Origin: CAYSPT01 sp964432985
GTDB lineage: Bacteria; Muiribacteriota; CAYSPT01
Length of the DNA: 45,548 nucleotides
Direction of reading: 5' to 3'
Assembly: GCA_964432985.1 (NCBI GenBank)
Contig: CAYSPT010000040.1
Location: 1 to 45,548, forward strand
Of this stretch, positions 1 to 6,742 are shown in pieces (the first letter of the stretch is position 1; the number at the start of each line of letters is the position of its first letter). The notes below the pieces were generated by a model. The model was not told the origin of the DNA and did not search any database. It worked only from the letters and a program-made list of their open reading frames with translations. The position numbers and the translations under genes were made by a program.

Positions 1-80
1 TGGAGCAGGGGCTGCGTTTCGCGGTCCGCGAGGGTGGTCACACGGTCGGCGCCGGTGTTATTGCCAAAGTGATCGAATAG
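1..80 (+). CDS. tuf: Elongation factor Tu, C-terminal fragment (truncated by window edge)
   Basis: Only the last 25 codons are present, reading in phase from base 3 to the TAG at 78-80. The peptide RFAVREGGHTVGAGVIAKVI is the strongly conserved end of EF-Tu domain 3. EF-Tu is the GTPase that carries aminoacyl-tRNA to the ribosome. Its position just before rpsJ is the classic str/S10 junction. The start lies outside the window. Confidence 0.97.
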   Translation, partial: EQGLRFAVREGGHTVGAGVIAKVIE

Positions 81-125
81 ATCACTCGTGATCGAGTAAA
101 ACGAGATTACGCGTGATCAGAGTAG
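69..125 (+). repeat. Duplicated tail of tuf (V-I-E-stop motif, three degenerate copies)
   Basis: The last four codons of tuf (GTGATCGAATAG, 69-80) recur at 88-99 as GTGATCGAGTAA (10 of 12 identical, again Val-Ile-Glu-stop). A looser copy, GTGATCAGAGTAG, lies at 113-125. GTGATC/GATCAC also makes a short inverted repeat around the real stop codon. This is one of several stop-spanning duplications in the cluster. Confidence 0.6.
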
Positions 126-138
126 CTAGGTAATCGGC

Positions 139-203
139 GGGTAACCAGAAACTGGTTACCCGAAGGTGATCGCGCAGCGATCGAAGGTGATCGCGCAGCG
201 ATC
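139..203 (+). repeat. Palindrome-rich tuf-rpsJ spacer
   Basis: A perfect 10-bp inverted repeat with a 3-nt loop (GGGTAACCAG / CTGGTTACCC, 139-161) is followed by two identical copies of GATCGCGCAGCGATC (168-182 and 189-203), each itself a palindrome, with a GAAGGT linker. The hairpins sit just upstream of the rpsJ ribosome binding site AAGGAGG at 213-219. There is no U-tract, so a terminator is not implied; processing or attenuation is possible. Confidence 0.75.
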
Positions 204-232
204 ACCAGTAATAAGGAGGCAGTCATATCACA

Positions 233-538
233 ATGCAGAATAGGATCAGGATAAGGCTGAAGACTTACGACCACAAAATACTGGACAAGTCTGCCTTGAA
301 AATCGTTGATACGGCGAAGAGAACGGGAGCGGAAGTAGTTGGCCCCGTACCGCTGCCAACTGAAATCCAGAAATACTGCGTTCTCCGCTCGCCGCATGTG
401 GACAAGAAAAGCAGGGAGCAGTTCGAGATCAGGACGCACAAGCGGCTGATCGACATACTGAACCCTTCTTCGGATACAGTCGAGGAGCTCATGAAGCTCG
501 ATCTCCCGGCTGGTGTGAACATCGAGATCAAGCTTTAA
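233..538 (+). CDS. rpsJ: 30S ribosomal protein S10
   Basis: A 101-residue protein of full length for the family. It begins with the typical RIRLKTYDHKILD strand-helix and ends in INIEIKL-like residues (VNIEIKL). S10 lies in the head of the small subunit and doubles as the NusE antitermination factor. AAGGAGG at 213-219 precedes the ATG. It is the first gene of the S10 operon; the 121-bp spacer to rplC contains a 10-bp repeat ladder. Confidence 0.98.
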   Translation: MQNRIRIRLKTYDHKILDKSALKIVDTAKRTGAEVVGPVPLPTEIQKYCVLRSPHVDKKSREQFEIRTHKRLIDILNPSSDTVEELMKLDLPAGVNIEIKL

Positions 539-550
539 ACCGGCTTGATC

Positions 551-610
551 GCTCTTGAGCGATCTTAAGCGCTCTTAAGCGCTCTTAAGCGCTCTTGAGC
601 GATCTTAAGC
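551..610 (+). repeat. 10-bp tandem ladder between rpsJ and rplC
   Basis: Six consecutive 10-bp units of the form GCTCTTGAGC, GATCTTAAGC or GCTCTTAAGC occupy 551-610. Each unit is nearly self-complementary (AGCGCT and CTTAAG cores), so the array can fold in many registers. The rpsJ tail (AAGCTTTAA) resembles a degenerate unit. The pattern is specific to this spacer. Confidence 0.8.
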
Positions 611-659
611 GCGAAAGCGACAAGCTGGTTTGATGACAGGACGGAGGTGTAATGAAACC

Positions 660-1280
660 GTGTTGGGAATCATCGGGATTAAACAGGGTATGACCCAGAC
701 GTTTCAAGCCGACGGAAAGGTAATGCCGGTTACGGTAATCGAAGCCGGCCCCGGCACCGTGATAGGAACGCGTCTGCCCGATAAGCACGGTTATAGTGCG
801 GTTCAGATCGGATTTAAAAAAGTAAAACCGTCCCGTATTACCAAGCCGGTAAAAGGACAGTTCGAAAAGGTAAATCAGGAAACGCACAAGCTTCTCAAGG
901 AGTTCAGGGTTGAAAATCCTGGAGAATTTGAGATAGGGCAGGAAATAACCGTCGGAATATTCGCAGCCGCGGAAAGGGTCAAAGTGACCGGTGTGTCGAA
1001 AGGCCGTGGTTTTCAGGGTGTCATAAAACGCTGGGGTTTTTCCGGCGGCAAGGACACCCATGGATCCATGCATCATCGGGAGCCTGGTTCGGTTGGAGCC
1101 GGAACCTATCCGGGGAAACTCTGGAAAGGTACCAAGCTTCCCGGAAGAATGGGGAATAAGCAGGTTACCACCAGGGGGCTGGAAGTTGTGAAAGTTGACG
1201 AAGAGAGAAATCTTATCCTTATCAAGGGATCTGTTCCCGGAAGTCGTGGCGGAACGGTTCTGATTGAAAAGATAGGTTAA
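660..1280 (+). CDS. rplC: 50S ribosomal protein L3
   Basis: The GTG at 660 is chosen because the protein then starts Met-Leu-Gly-Ile-Ile-Gly like other L3 proteins, with GGAGG upstream at 643-647. The open frame itself continues 10 codons further upstream to 630. The 206-residue product contains the L3 signature around residues 120-160 (HGSMHHREPGSVGAGTYPGK). L3 binds 23S rRNA early in assembly near the peptidyl-transferase centre. An ATG at 652 is out of frame. Confidence 0.97.
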   Translation: MLGIIGIKQGMTQTFQADGKVMPVTVIEAGPGTVIGTRLPDKHGYSAVQIGFKKVKPSRITKPVKGQFEKVNQETHKLLKEFRVENPGEFEIGQEITVGIFAAAERVKVTGVSKGRGFQGVIKRWGFSGGKDTHGSMHHREPGSVGAGTYPGKLWKGTKLPGRMGNKQVTTRGLEVVKVDEERNLILIKGSVPGSRGGTVLIEKIG

Positions 1281-1299
1281 CGAAGGAGGATACAGAGCA

Positions 1300-1929
1300 A
1301 TGCCGGAGATAGGTGTCCTGAATTGTGAAGGACAGGAAGTTGGAACAATAACTCTGGACGACACTGTCTTCGGAGTACCGGCGAAGCCGCACGTGGTCCA
1401 GCAGGCGGTCAGATACCAGTTGGCCCACGGCAAAATGAGAACGGCAAAGACGAAGACCAGGTCCGAGGTCCGAGGAGGCGGCAGGAAACCCTGGCGCCAG
1501 AAAGGGACCGGCCGGTCTCGTGCCGGAACGATACGCTCGCCGCTCTGGAGAGGTGGAGGTGTAACATTTGGCCCTATTCCCAAGGACCTGTCAATCGGTC
1601 TTCCCAAGAAGGTGCGGAAGCAGGCTTTGAAGTGCGCGCTTTCCGACAAGCTGAGAAGTCAGATGCTCAAGGTCATCGATAGCATCAAGCTTGAAGAGCC
1701 GAAGACCAGGGAGATGGACAGTGTTCTCAAGAAGCTCGAACTGGCGGAAGACACCACGTTGATCGTCACCGCCGGCCCCGACGAGGTGCTGACGCGTGCG
1801 TCGCGTAACCTGCCGAAGGTGAAGCTTCTGAGAAAAGAGGGGCTGAACGTGTATGACATTCTGAGGTTCAAGAATCTCCTTTTCACCCGCGAAGCCGTGG
1901 AACAAGTGCAGGAGGTGCTCAAGAAATGA
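1300..1929 (+). CDS. rplD: 50S ribosomal protein L4
   Basis: 209 residues, normal length. The conserved loop rich in Arg/Gly/Lys (GGGRKPWRQKGTGRSRAGT, about residues 62-80) is the extension that lines the peptide exit tunnel. In many bacteria L4 also represses its own operon, but no leader target can be recognised here. AAGGAGG lies upstream of the ATG. The last codons overlap rplW by 4 nt (ATGA), indicating translational coupling. Confidence 0.97.
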   Translation: MPEIGVLNCEGQEVGTITLDDTVFGVPAKPHVVQQAVRYQLAHGKMRTAKTKTRSEVRGGGRKPWRQKGTGRSRAGTIRSPLWRGGGVTFGPIPKDLSIGLPKKVRKQALKCALSDKLRSQMLKVIDSIKLEEPKTREMDSVLKKLELAEDTTLIVTAGPDEVLTRASRNLPKVKLLRKEGLNVYDILRFKNLLFTREAVEQVQEVLKK

Positions 1930-2216
1930 ATTTAACTCCTCAGGATATTTTGATCGAGCCGATTGTCTCTGAAAAGAGCGTCGGTGACATGGAGTACAAC
2001 AAGTATATTTTCAAGGTCCATCTACAGGCCAACAAGAATGAAATCAAGAAAGCTGTGGAGCAGATCTTCAAAGTCAGGGTTGTGAAAGTAAACACGCACA
2101 AGTTCCGGGGGAAGAAAAAGCGTCTCGGTCTTTATCAGGGACGCCGATCCAACTGGAAAAAAGCCGTGGTTACACTTGCCGAGGGCGAGCGAATAGAGCT
2201 CTTTGAGGGGCTCTAG
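1926..2216 (+). CDS. rplW: 50S ribosomal protein L23
   Basis: 96 residues, with the N-terminal motif DILIEPIVSEKS and the KVNTHKFRGKKKR basic loop typical of L23. L23 sits at the tunnel exit and docks trigger factor and SRP. The start codon overlaps the rplD stop. Its TAG stop is the first element of a 21-bp tandem repeat in the following spacer. Confidence 0.97.
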   Translation: MNLTPQDILIEPIVSEKSVGDMEYNKYIFKVHLQANKNEIKKAVEQIFKVRVVKVNTHKFRGKKKRLGLYQGRRSNWKKAVVTLAEGERIELFEGL

Positions 2217-2276
2217 ACGTCCGCAGGACGTTACTAGACGTCCGCAGGACGTTACTGAACGTCCGTCAGGACGATA
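2214..2276 (+). repeat. 21-bp tandem repeat spanning the rplW stop codon
   Basis: Two perfect 21-bp units (2214-2234 and 2235-2255, starting TAGACGTCCGCAGGACG) and one degenerate unit (2256-2276) follow one another. The first three bases of unit 1 are the rplW stop codon. Each unit contains the inverted repeat ACGTCC/GGACGT, so each can form a small hairpin. 21 bp keeps the rplW frame, so every unit also carries an in-frame stop codon (TAG, TAG, then TGA). Confidence 0.85.
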
Positions 2277-2321
2277 GCCCTCGATCGACAGTAGCATATA
2301 ATAACGAAGGGATGGTTAGCC

Positions 2322-3149
2322 ATGGGGCTCAAGCGATATAGACCGACGACTCCGTCATTACGTTATCTGCAGCGATCTGATTTTGCCGAGATAACGAAGA
2401 AAAAACCGGAGAAGAGCCTCCTCATGCCGAAAAAGCAGAAGGCGGGCCGGAACAACGCCGGCCGTATCACCGTCAGGCATCGTGGCGGTGGGCACAAGCG
2501 GAACTACCGGATTATCGATTTCAAGCGGAACAAAATCGGAATCCCGGCCAAAGTCCACTCAATCGAGTATGATCCGAACCGCTCGGCCAGGATTGCGCTT
2601 CTACACTACGTTGATGGTGAGAAACGGTATATTCTGGCTCCTATCGGGCTGAACGTCGGCGATACGGTTATTGCCGGTTCTGATGTCGATATCCAGCCTG
2701 GTAACGCCTTGCCGCTGAAGAACATACCTCTTGGGACGATTATTCACAATATCGAACTCAAGGAAGGCAAAGGCGGCCAGCTTGTGCGCTCTGCCGGCGC
2801 CGGTGCCCGGATCATGGCCAAAGAAGGTTCCAAAGTGCAGGTCAAACTGCCTTCCACCGAGGTTCGCATCGTATCCAACCGGTGCTATGCGACTATTGGC
2901 CAGGTTGGAAACGTGATGCACGAGAACCAGGTATGGGGTAAGGCGGGTAGGACCCGCTGGTTGGGTATCAGGCCTACGGTACGAGGAGTTGTCATGAACC
3001 CGGTGGATCATCCGCATGGCGGCGGCGAAGGTAGAGCCGGCCAGGGTAATCCGCATCCGGTGACTCCCTGGGGAAAACCCACCAAGGGGTACAGAACCAG
3101 GAAGAAGAAAATGTCTGACAAGCAAATCGTTAAGAGACGCCGTAAATAG
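2322..3149 (+). CDS. rplB: 50S ribosomal protein L2
   Basis: 275 residues, normal length. The motifs GRNNAGRITVRHRGGGHKRNYR near the N-terminus and MNPVDHPHGGGEGRAGQG near residue 225 are diagnostic; the histidine of the latter is essential for peptidyl transfer in E. coli L2. L2 binds domain IV of 23S rRNA and forms intersubunit bridges. AAGGGATGG precedes the ATG. Confidence 0.98.
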   Translation: MGLKRYRPTTPSLRYLQRSDFAEITKKKPEKSLLMPKKQKAGRNNAGRITVRHRGGGHKRNYRIIDFKRNKIGIPAKVHSIEYDPNRSARIALLHYVDGEKRYILAPIGLNVGDTVIAGSDVDIQPGNALPLKNIPLGTIIHNIELKEGKGGQLVRSAGAGARIMAKEGSKVQVKLPSTEVRIVSNRCYATIGQVGNVMHENQVWGKAGRTRWLGIRPTVRGVVMNPVDHPHGGGEGRAGQGNPHPVTPWGKPTKGYRTRKKKMSDKQIVKRRRK

Positions 3150-3176
3150 TACGGGTGAAAGAAAGGAGTAGTTCAG

Positions 3177-3461
3177 TTGGCACGGTCGTTAAAGAAAGGA
3201 CCATTTGTTGATAATCATCTCATCAAGAAGATTCTTGAGATGAATAAAGGTGGTAAGAAACGGGTTATCAAGACCTGGTCGAGACGATCGACTGTCTTCC
3301 CCGAGATGGTGGGACACACCATCGCCGTGCACAATGGTAAAAAGCATGTTCCTATCTACATCACCGAGAACATGGTGGGACACAAGCTGGGAGAATTCGC
3401 TCCCACGCGGTTGTTCCGTGGACACGGCGGGAAGACGGATCGCAAGGTCCGGCTCAAGTGA
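3177..3461 (+). CDS. rpsS: 30S ribosomal protein S19
   Basis: 94 residues beginning ARSLKKGPFVDNHL, typical of S19. The start codon is TTG, with AAGGAG 8 nt upstream. S19 binds the head of 16S rRNA together with S13. It ends in the usual GHGGKTDRKVR. The 92-bp spacer to rplV contains an inverted repeat. Confidence 0.97.
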   Translation: MARSLKKGPFVDNHLIKKILEMNKGGKKRVIKTWSRRSTVFPEMVGHTIAVHNGKKHVPIYITENMVGHKLGEFAPTRLFRGHGGKTDRKVRLK

Positions 3462-3485
3462 CGAACTGGATTCTCGCACTCTTGC

Positions 3486-3514
3486 ATTTCAGCTGGAACG
3501 TCAATGGCTGAAAT
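3486..3514 (+). other. Hairpin in the rpsS-rplV spacer
   Basis: ATTTCAGC (3486-3493) and GCTGAAAT (3507-3514) form a perfect 8-bp stem with a 13-nt loop. No U-tract follows. It lies 40 nt upstream of the start of the unusual, N-terminally extended rplV. Confidence 0.5.
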
Positions 3515-3553
3515 CGAAGGTGATGGGAGTTTGTGGCGAAAGGATGATCGAAT

Positions 3554-4078
3554 ATGCCCAGATTAGTGGGTAGCGAGCTTCCTATAGATAAATCGATATC
3601 TGAAGCAATGGAAGACGATATTGCAGGTCTTCGTCCCCGGATGGTTTCCAAGATTTTGCGGGAAACCAAAATAAATGGGAACAAGATGGTTGAAGACCTG
3701 ACGGGTAAGGAACTGGATCGGCTTGAGAAAGCGATACCACGTCCGATGGCACGCGCGAAGTACGTGCGGTCGTCGGCGACCAAAGTAGGACAGGTGCTCG
3801 AACTGATCAGAGGCAAGAACGTGGCCGAAGTCATCAGCCTCCTGAGCTTCACGCCTAAAAAGGCAGCACTGAGCGTTAAACATGTCGTTCAGTCAGCCAT
3901 GGCAAATGCTCTGGAAGCCTATGGTATGGACGCGGACAGGCTGTATGTTTTCAAGGCCGTCGCTGATCAGGGACCGACGCTCAAGAGGTGGAGGGCCCTT
4001 TCAATGGGGCGCGCCTCTCGCATCCGGAAGCGTACCTGTCATATTACGGTGGTCCTTAAGGAACGAGAGGAGGAATAG
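3554..4078 (+). CDS. rplV: 50S ribosomal protein L22 with an S13-like N-terminal domain
   Basis: The product is 174 residues, against about 110-115 for ordinary L22. Residues 66-174, from MARAKYVRSSATKVGQ, are canonical L22 including the tunnel hairpin and the end SRIRKRTCHITVVL. Residues 1-61 align with the N-terminus of S13 encoded at 13476 with one gap. Shared residues are M1, R3, G6, L9-P10, K13, A18, R27, R29, I34-L35, E37, I40, N43, V46, L49-T50, E53, R56 and I61, about one third identity by eye. The ATG at 3554 has AAAGGA 9 nt upstream. The internal ATG at 3746 that would give a normal L22 has no good ribosome binding site. A fusion of part of S13 to L22 is my inference; the L22 assignment itself is secure. 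Confidence 0.93.
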   Translation: MPRLVGSELPIDKSISEAMEDDIAGLRPRMVSKILRETKINGNKMVEDLTGKELDRLEKAIPRPMARAKYVRSSATKVGQVLELIRGKNVAEVISLLSFTPKKAALSVKHVVQSAMANALEAYGMDADRLYVFKAVADQGPTLKRWRALSMGRASRIRKRTCHITVVLKEREEE

Positions 4079-4084
4079 TTAGCC

Positions 4085-4741
4085 ATGGGACAGAAGGTAC
4101 ATCCCACGGGTTTCCGCTTGGGAATTATAAAGAAGTGGTCCTCCACATGGTTTGCGGATGGCGATGAGTATGCCGAGTATCTTCATGAGGATCTGAAGAT
4201 CAGGAACTTTATCAAAAAGAAATGTAGAAATGCTGATATCGCCAGGATTCTCATCGACCGCCCAACGGGCAAGAAGGTCAATGTCACCATCTATTCCGCC
4301 AAACCCGGGATCATCATCGGTAAAAAAGGTGTCGAGGTGGAGAAGCTCCGCAAGAAGCTGAAAAACTACACGAATCGCGAGACCTACATTGAGATCAAGG
4401 AAGTCAAGAATCCCGATCTCGATGCCCAGCTCGTGGCAGAGAGTGTCGTTCAGAAACTTCTGAGGCGTTTCAGCTACCGGCGTGCCATGAAACAGGCGGT
4501 TTTCAGAACCATGCGTTCCGGAGCTAAGGGAATCAAGATCCACTGCGCCGGGCGTCTGGGAGGAGCTGAAATCGCGCGAAGAGAGCACTATCACGAAGGC
4601 AAAGTCCCGATGAATACTCTCAGGGCCGATATAGATTACGGTTTTGCCGAGGCTAACACCACCTACGGACTCATTGGTGTAAAAACATGGATCTACAAGG
4701 GTGAAGTGTTACCGGGGCAGGAGGCCTCGAGCGAGTACTAA
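4085..4741 (+). CDS. rpsC: 30S ribosomal protein S3
   Basis: 218 residues starting GQKVHPTGFRLGI, typical of S3. The KH domain motif GIIIGKKGVEVEKLRKKL lies near residues 75-92. S3 forms the mRNA entry site with S4 and S5. GGAGGAATAG overlaps the end of rplV, so translation is probably coupled. The 111-bp spacer after it is repetitive. Confidence 0.98.
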   Translation: MGQKVHPTGFRLGIIKKWSSTWFADGDEYAEYLHEDLKIRNFIKKKCRNADIARILIDRPTGKKVNVTIYSAKPGIIIGKKGVEVEKLRKKLKNYTNRETYIEIKEVKNPDLDAQLVAESVVQKLLRRFSYRRAMKQAVFRTMRSGAKGIKIHCAGRLGGAEIARREHYHEGKVPMNTLRADIDYGFAEANTTYGLIGVKTWIYKGEVLPGQEASSEY

Positions 4742-4783
4742 TCGATTATGATTTTGCTCGGGATGATGTTTACTCGGGATGAC

Positions 4784-4834
4784 GTTTTAAGCTGGTAGAT
4801 GTTTTAAGCTGGTAGATGTTTTAAGCTGGTAGAT
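4784..4834 (+). repeat. 17-bp perfect tandem triplet before rplP
   Basis: GTTTTAAGCTGGTAGAT occurs three times without a mismatch at 4784-4800, 4801-4817 and 4818-4834. Two longer degenerate units containing CTCGGGATGA lie just before (about 4757-4782). The array ends directly against the rplP ribosome binding site (GGAGGGAG). Each unit holds TAA and TAG triplets. Confidence 0.85.
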
Positions 4835-4852
4835 GGAGGGAGTTAGAGTACC

Positions 4853-5266
4853 ATGTTAATGCCCAAGCGAACGAAATACAGAAAGCAACAGCGAGGGCGC
4901 ATGAAAGGTAAGGGGCAAAGCGGCTGCAAAATAAGCTTCGGTAGTTATGGCATTGCGGCTCTTACCCCTGGCTGGATTACAAGCCGTCAAATTGAGGCCG
5001 CCCGTATTGCCATGACCAGGCATATTAAGCGCGGTGGTAAAGTATGGATTCGAGTTTTCCCCGATAAGCCCGTGACGAAAATACCGGCTGAGACGAGAAT
5101 GGGAAAAGGTAAGGGCAGCCCCGAGTTCTGGGTTGCTGTGGTCCGTCCGGGCAGGGTTATGTTCGAACTGGATGGAGTGGCCGAGAGTGTTGCCAGGGAA
5201 GCCATGAGACTGGCTTCAGCCAAGCTTCCCTGCAAGACCCGATTCGTCATGAAACATGATGTATAG
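4853..5266 (+). CDS. rplP: 50S ribosomal protein L16
   Basis: 137 residues, normal length, starting MLMPKRTKYRKQQRGR. Motifs FGSYGIAAL and the MGKGKGSPEFWVA loop near residue 82 are characteristic. L16 contacts the elbow of A-site tRNA. GGAGGGAG lies 12 nt upstream. It is followed after 13 nt by rpmC. Confidence 0.98.
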   Translation: MLMPKRTKYRKQQRGRMKGKGQSGCKISFGSYGIAALTPGWITSRQIEAARIAMTRHIKRGGKVWIRVFPDKPVTKIPAETRMGKGKGSPEFWVAVVRPGRVMFELDGVAESVAREAMRLASAKLPCKTRFVMKHDV

Positions 5267-5279
5267 GGGGTGAGTCGAA

Positions 5280-5501
5280 GTGAAGGCTGATCAGCTCAGA
5301 GATCTGACGATGGATGAGCTTAACCAAAAATATAGCGACTATAAGGATGAGCTATTCAATCTTCGCTTTCAGGCGGTTACCGGGCAGTTGAAAGACAATA
5401 TGCGCGTGCGCAAGGTAAGAAGGAATATTGCCCGTATTAAAACCGTACTCAGGGAGAGAGAGCTCAATGTTGGGAGTGCTGTTGGAGGAGGAAGACCATG
5501 A
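5280..5501 (+). CDS. rpmC: 50S ribosomal protein L29
   Basis: 73 residues with a GTG start preceded by GGGGGTGAG. The two-helix core reads LRDLTMDELNQKYSDYKDEL then LFNLRFQAVTGQLKDN, followed by RKVRRNIARIKTVLRER. L29 borders the tunnel exit next to L23. The stop overlaps the start of rpsQ by 4 nt (ATGA). Confidence 0.96.
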   Translation: MKADQLRDLTMDELNQKYSDYKDELFNLRFQAVTGQLKDNMRVRKVRRNIARIKTVLRERELNVGSAVGGGRP

Positions 5502-5749
5502 AGGAAGCAAGACATCGCAAGAAGCTGACGGGCGTTGTCATCTCGGACAAGATGGATAAGACCGTCGTCGTCGAGGTGACGACCCGCACAAGGCACCCCC
5601 TTTACAAAAAGGTCATCAAGAGTACGAAAAAGTACAAAGCGCATGATGAAAAAAATCTTTGCAAAGATGGCGACAAGGTGCGGATTGCCGAGGTTCGTCC
5701 CATCAGCAAAAGCAAGTGCTGGATTGTCGACGAGAAACTGTCGGAGTAA
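5498..5749 (+). CDS. rpsQ: 30S ribosomal protein S17
   Basis: 83 residues with the S17 signature KKLTGVVISDKMDKTVVVEV and GDKVRIAEVRPISKSKCW near the end. GGAGGAGGAAGACC in the end of rpmC serves as ribosome binding site. S17 is a primary 16S rRNA binder of the OB fold. A repeat-bearing 77-bp spacer follows. Confidence 0.97.
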   Translation: MKEARHRKKLTGVVISDKMDKTVVVEVTTRTRHPLYKKVIKSTKKYKAHDEKNLCKDGDKVRIAEVRPISKSKCWIVDEKLSE

Positions 5750-5757
5750 CTCCTGGC

Positions 5758-5799
5758 GTTTTAACGCCAAGAGGTGGTAACGCCGAGAGCTGGTAACCT
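5758..5799 (+). repeat. 16-bp degenerate tandem repeat after rpsQ
   Basis: Units GTTTTAACGCCAAGAG (5758-5773) and GTGGTAACGCCGAGAG (5774-5789) are 13 of 16 identical and are followed by a partial unit CTGGTAACCT (5790-5799). GGCGTTTTAACGCC at the start is a perfect palindrome. Every unit keeps a TAAC core like the TAAC around the rpsQ stop. Confidence 0.65.
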
Positions 5800-5826
5800 G
5801 TCTCGCGAAATGGAGGGCGAGCAGAC

Positions 5827-6195
5827 ATGATTAGCGTGGAATCAAGACTTAAGGTAGCGGATAACACCGGGGGCCGGGAGATCCTGTGTCTCAAGGTTCT
5901 GGGTGGTTCCAGGAGACGATACGCGAGAGTCGGGGATATCATTACGGCCGTGGTGAAATCGGCTAATCCCGGTGGTCTCGTTAAGAAATCGGAAATCGTC
6001 AAGGTAGTAGTGGTGCGGACCCGCAAGGAATTCAGACGTCCCGATGGTTCGTACATACGTTTCGACGATAACGCGGGCGTAATCATCAACGACGCCGGGG
6101 ATCCCAAAGGAACGCGTATCTTTGGTCCGGTTGCCAGGGAGCTCAGGGAAAAGAAGTACATGAAGATCATTTCGCTGGCGCCCGAGGTGCTGTAG
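5827..6195 (+). CDS. rplN: 50S ribosomal protein L14
   Basis: 122 residues, exactly the usual length. Motifs SRLKVADNTGGREILCLKVL and GTRIFGPVARELREKKYMKI are diagnostic. L14 faces the subunit interface and takes part in bridge B8. TGGAGGG lies upstream of the ATG. The tail containing its TAG resembles the repeat units that follow. Confidence 0.98.
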   Translation: MISVESRLKVADNTGGREILCLKVLGGSRRRYARVGDIITAVVKSANPGGLVKKSEIVKVVVVRTRKEFRRPDGSYIRFDDNAGVIINDAGDPKGTRIFGPVARELREKKYMKIISLAPEVL

Positions 6196-6211
6196 CTGTT
6201 TTGCAGCGCAC

Positions 6212-6266
6212 GCAGCCGTCCTGGCTGTAGGCAGCCGTCCTGGCTGTGGGTAGCCAACCTGGCTGG
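6212..6266 (+). repeat. 19-bp tandem repeat after rplN
   Basis: GCAGCCGTCCTGGCTGTAG (6212-6230) is followed by a copy with one mismatch (6231-6249) and a degenerate 17-nt unit (6250-6266). Each unit pairs internally (AGCC/GGCT). The end of rplN (about 6178-6195, ending CTGTAG) matches the unit at roughly 13 of 19 positions, suggesting the array grew from the gene tail. Confidence 0.75.
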
Positions 6267-6292
6267 AAACGAATGTGATACGGAGGACGATC

Positions 6293-6652
6293 ATGGGCAG
6301 GAAGAAAAAAGACACAACAAAGGTCAAGTCCCATGTCAAAAAAGGGGACACAGTTTATGTCCGGTCCGGAAATTACGATTACCGGCATAAAACGGGCAAG
6401 GTCCTTGCTGTGGAGAATGGCGGACGCCGTGTACTGGTAGAGAACATCAACATGATCAAACGGCACCAGCGCCCGTCCGGACGGATGCAGCAAGGTGGAA
6501 TAATAGAGAAAGAAGCAACGGTTGCTGCTGCCAAGGTGATGCTTTTCTGCACCAAGTGCAGCTCGCCCACCCGGGTCAAGAAGGTGACTCTCGAAGGTGG
6601 AAAAAAAGTGCGGGCGTGCGTGAAGTGCGGCGAGATTGTCGACCGGGTGTAA
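6293..6652 (+). CDS. rplX: 50S ribosomal protein L24, zinc-ribbon type
   Basis: 119 residues starting MGRKKK; CGGAGGA lies 6 nt before the ATG at 6293. The frame is open upstream, but a GTG at 6275 would place the ribosome binding site inside the gene. The KOW motif region KKGDTVYVRSGNYDYRHKTG is followed by a C-terminal Cys4 ribbon (FCTKC and ACVKCG). L24 initiates large-subunit assembly. The last codons form unit zero of an 18-bp repeat. Confidence 0.96.
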   Translation: MGRKKKDTTKVKSHVKKGDTVYVRSGNYDYRHKTGKVLAVENGGRRVLVENINMIKRHQRPSGRMQQGGIIEKEATVAAAKVMLFCTKCSSPTRVKKVTLEGGKKVRACVKCGEIVDRV

Positions 6653-6711
6653 ATATACGATCAGGTAGCAGTATACGATCGGGTAGCAGTATACGATCGG
6701 GTGGCAGCAGC
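6641..6711 (+). repeat. 18-bp tandem repeat that starts inside the end of rplX
   Basis: Units GATCAGGTAGCAGTATAC (6659-6676), GATCGGGTAGCAGTATAC (6677-6694) and a partial GATCGGGTGGCAGCAGC (6695-6711) are preceded without a gap by 6641-6658. That first stretch encodes Asp-Arg-Val-stop of rplX and matches the unit at 13 of 18 bases. The gene tail is therefore the likely founder unit. Confidence 0.8.
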
Positions 6712-6742
6712 TGAAACCTGATTTTCTAAGGAGGCGTTCAAA

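Noticed and set aside
139..161. Rho-independent terminator after tuf
   Set aside because: A strong stem is present but no U-tract follows, and the downstream rpsJ belongs to the same gene cluster.
585..1649. A 354-codon minus-strand frame across rplC and rplD
   Set aside because: It lies fully antisense to two secure ribosomal protein genes and has no domain or start signal.
3746..4078. Start of L22 at the internal ATG, giving a standard 110-residue protein
   Set aside because: The upstream frame is open, has its own ribosome binding site and encodes an S13-like domain; the internal ATG has none. It cannot be fully excluded.
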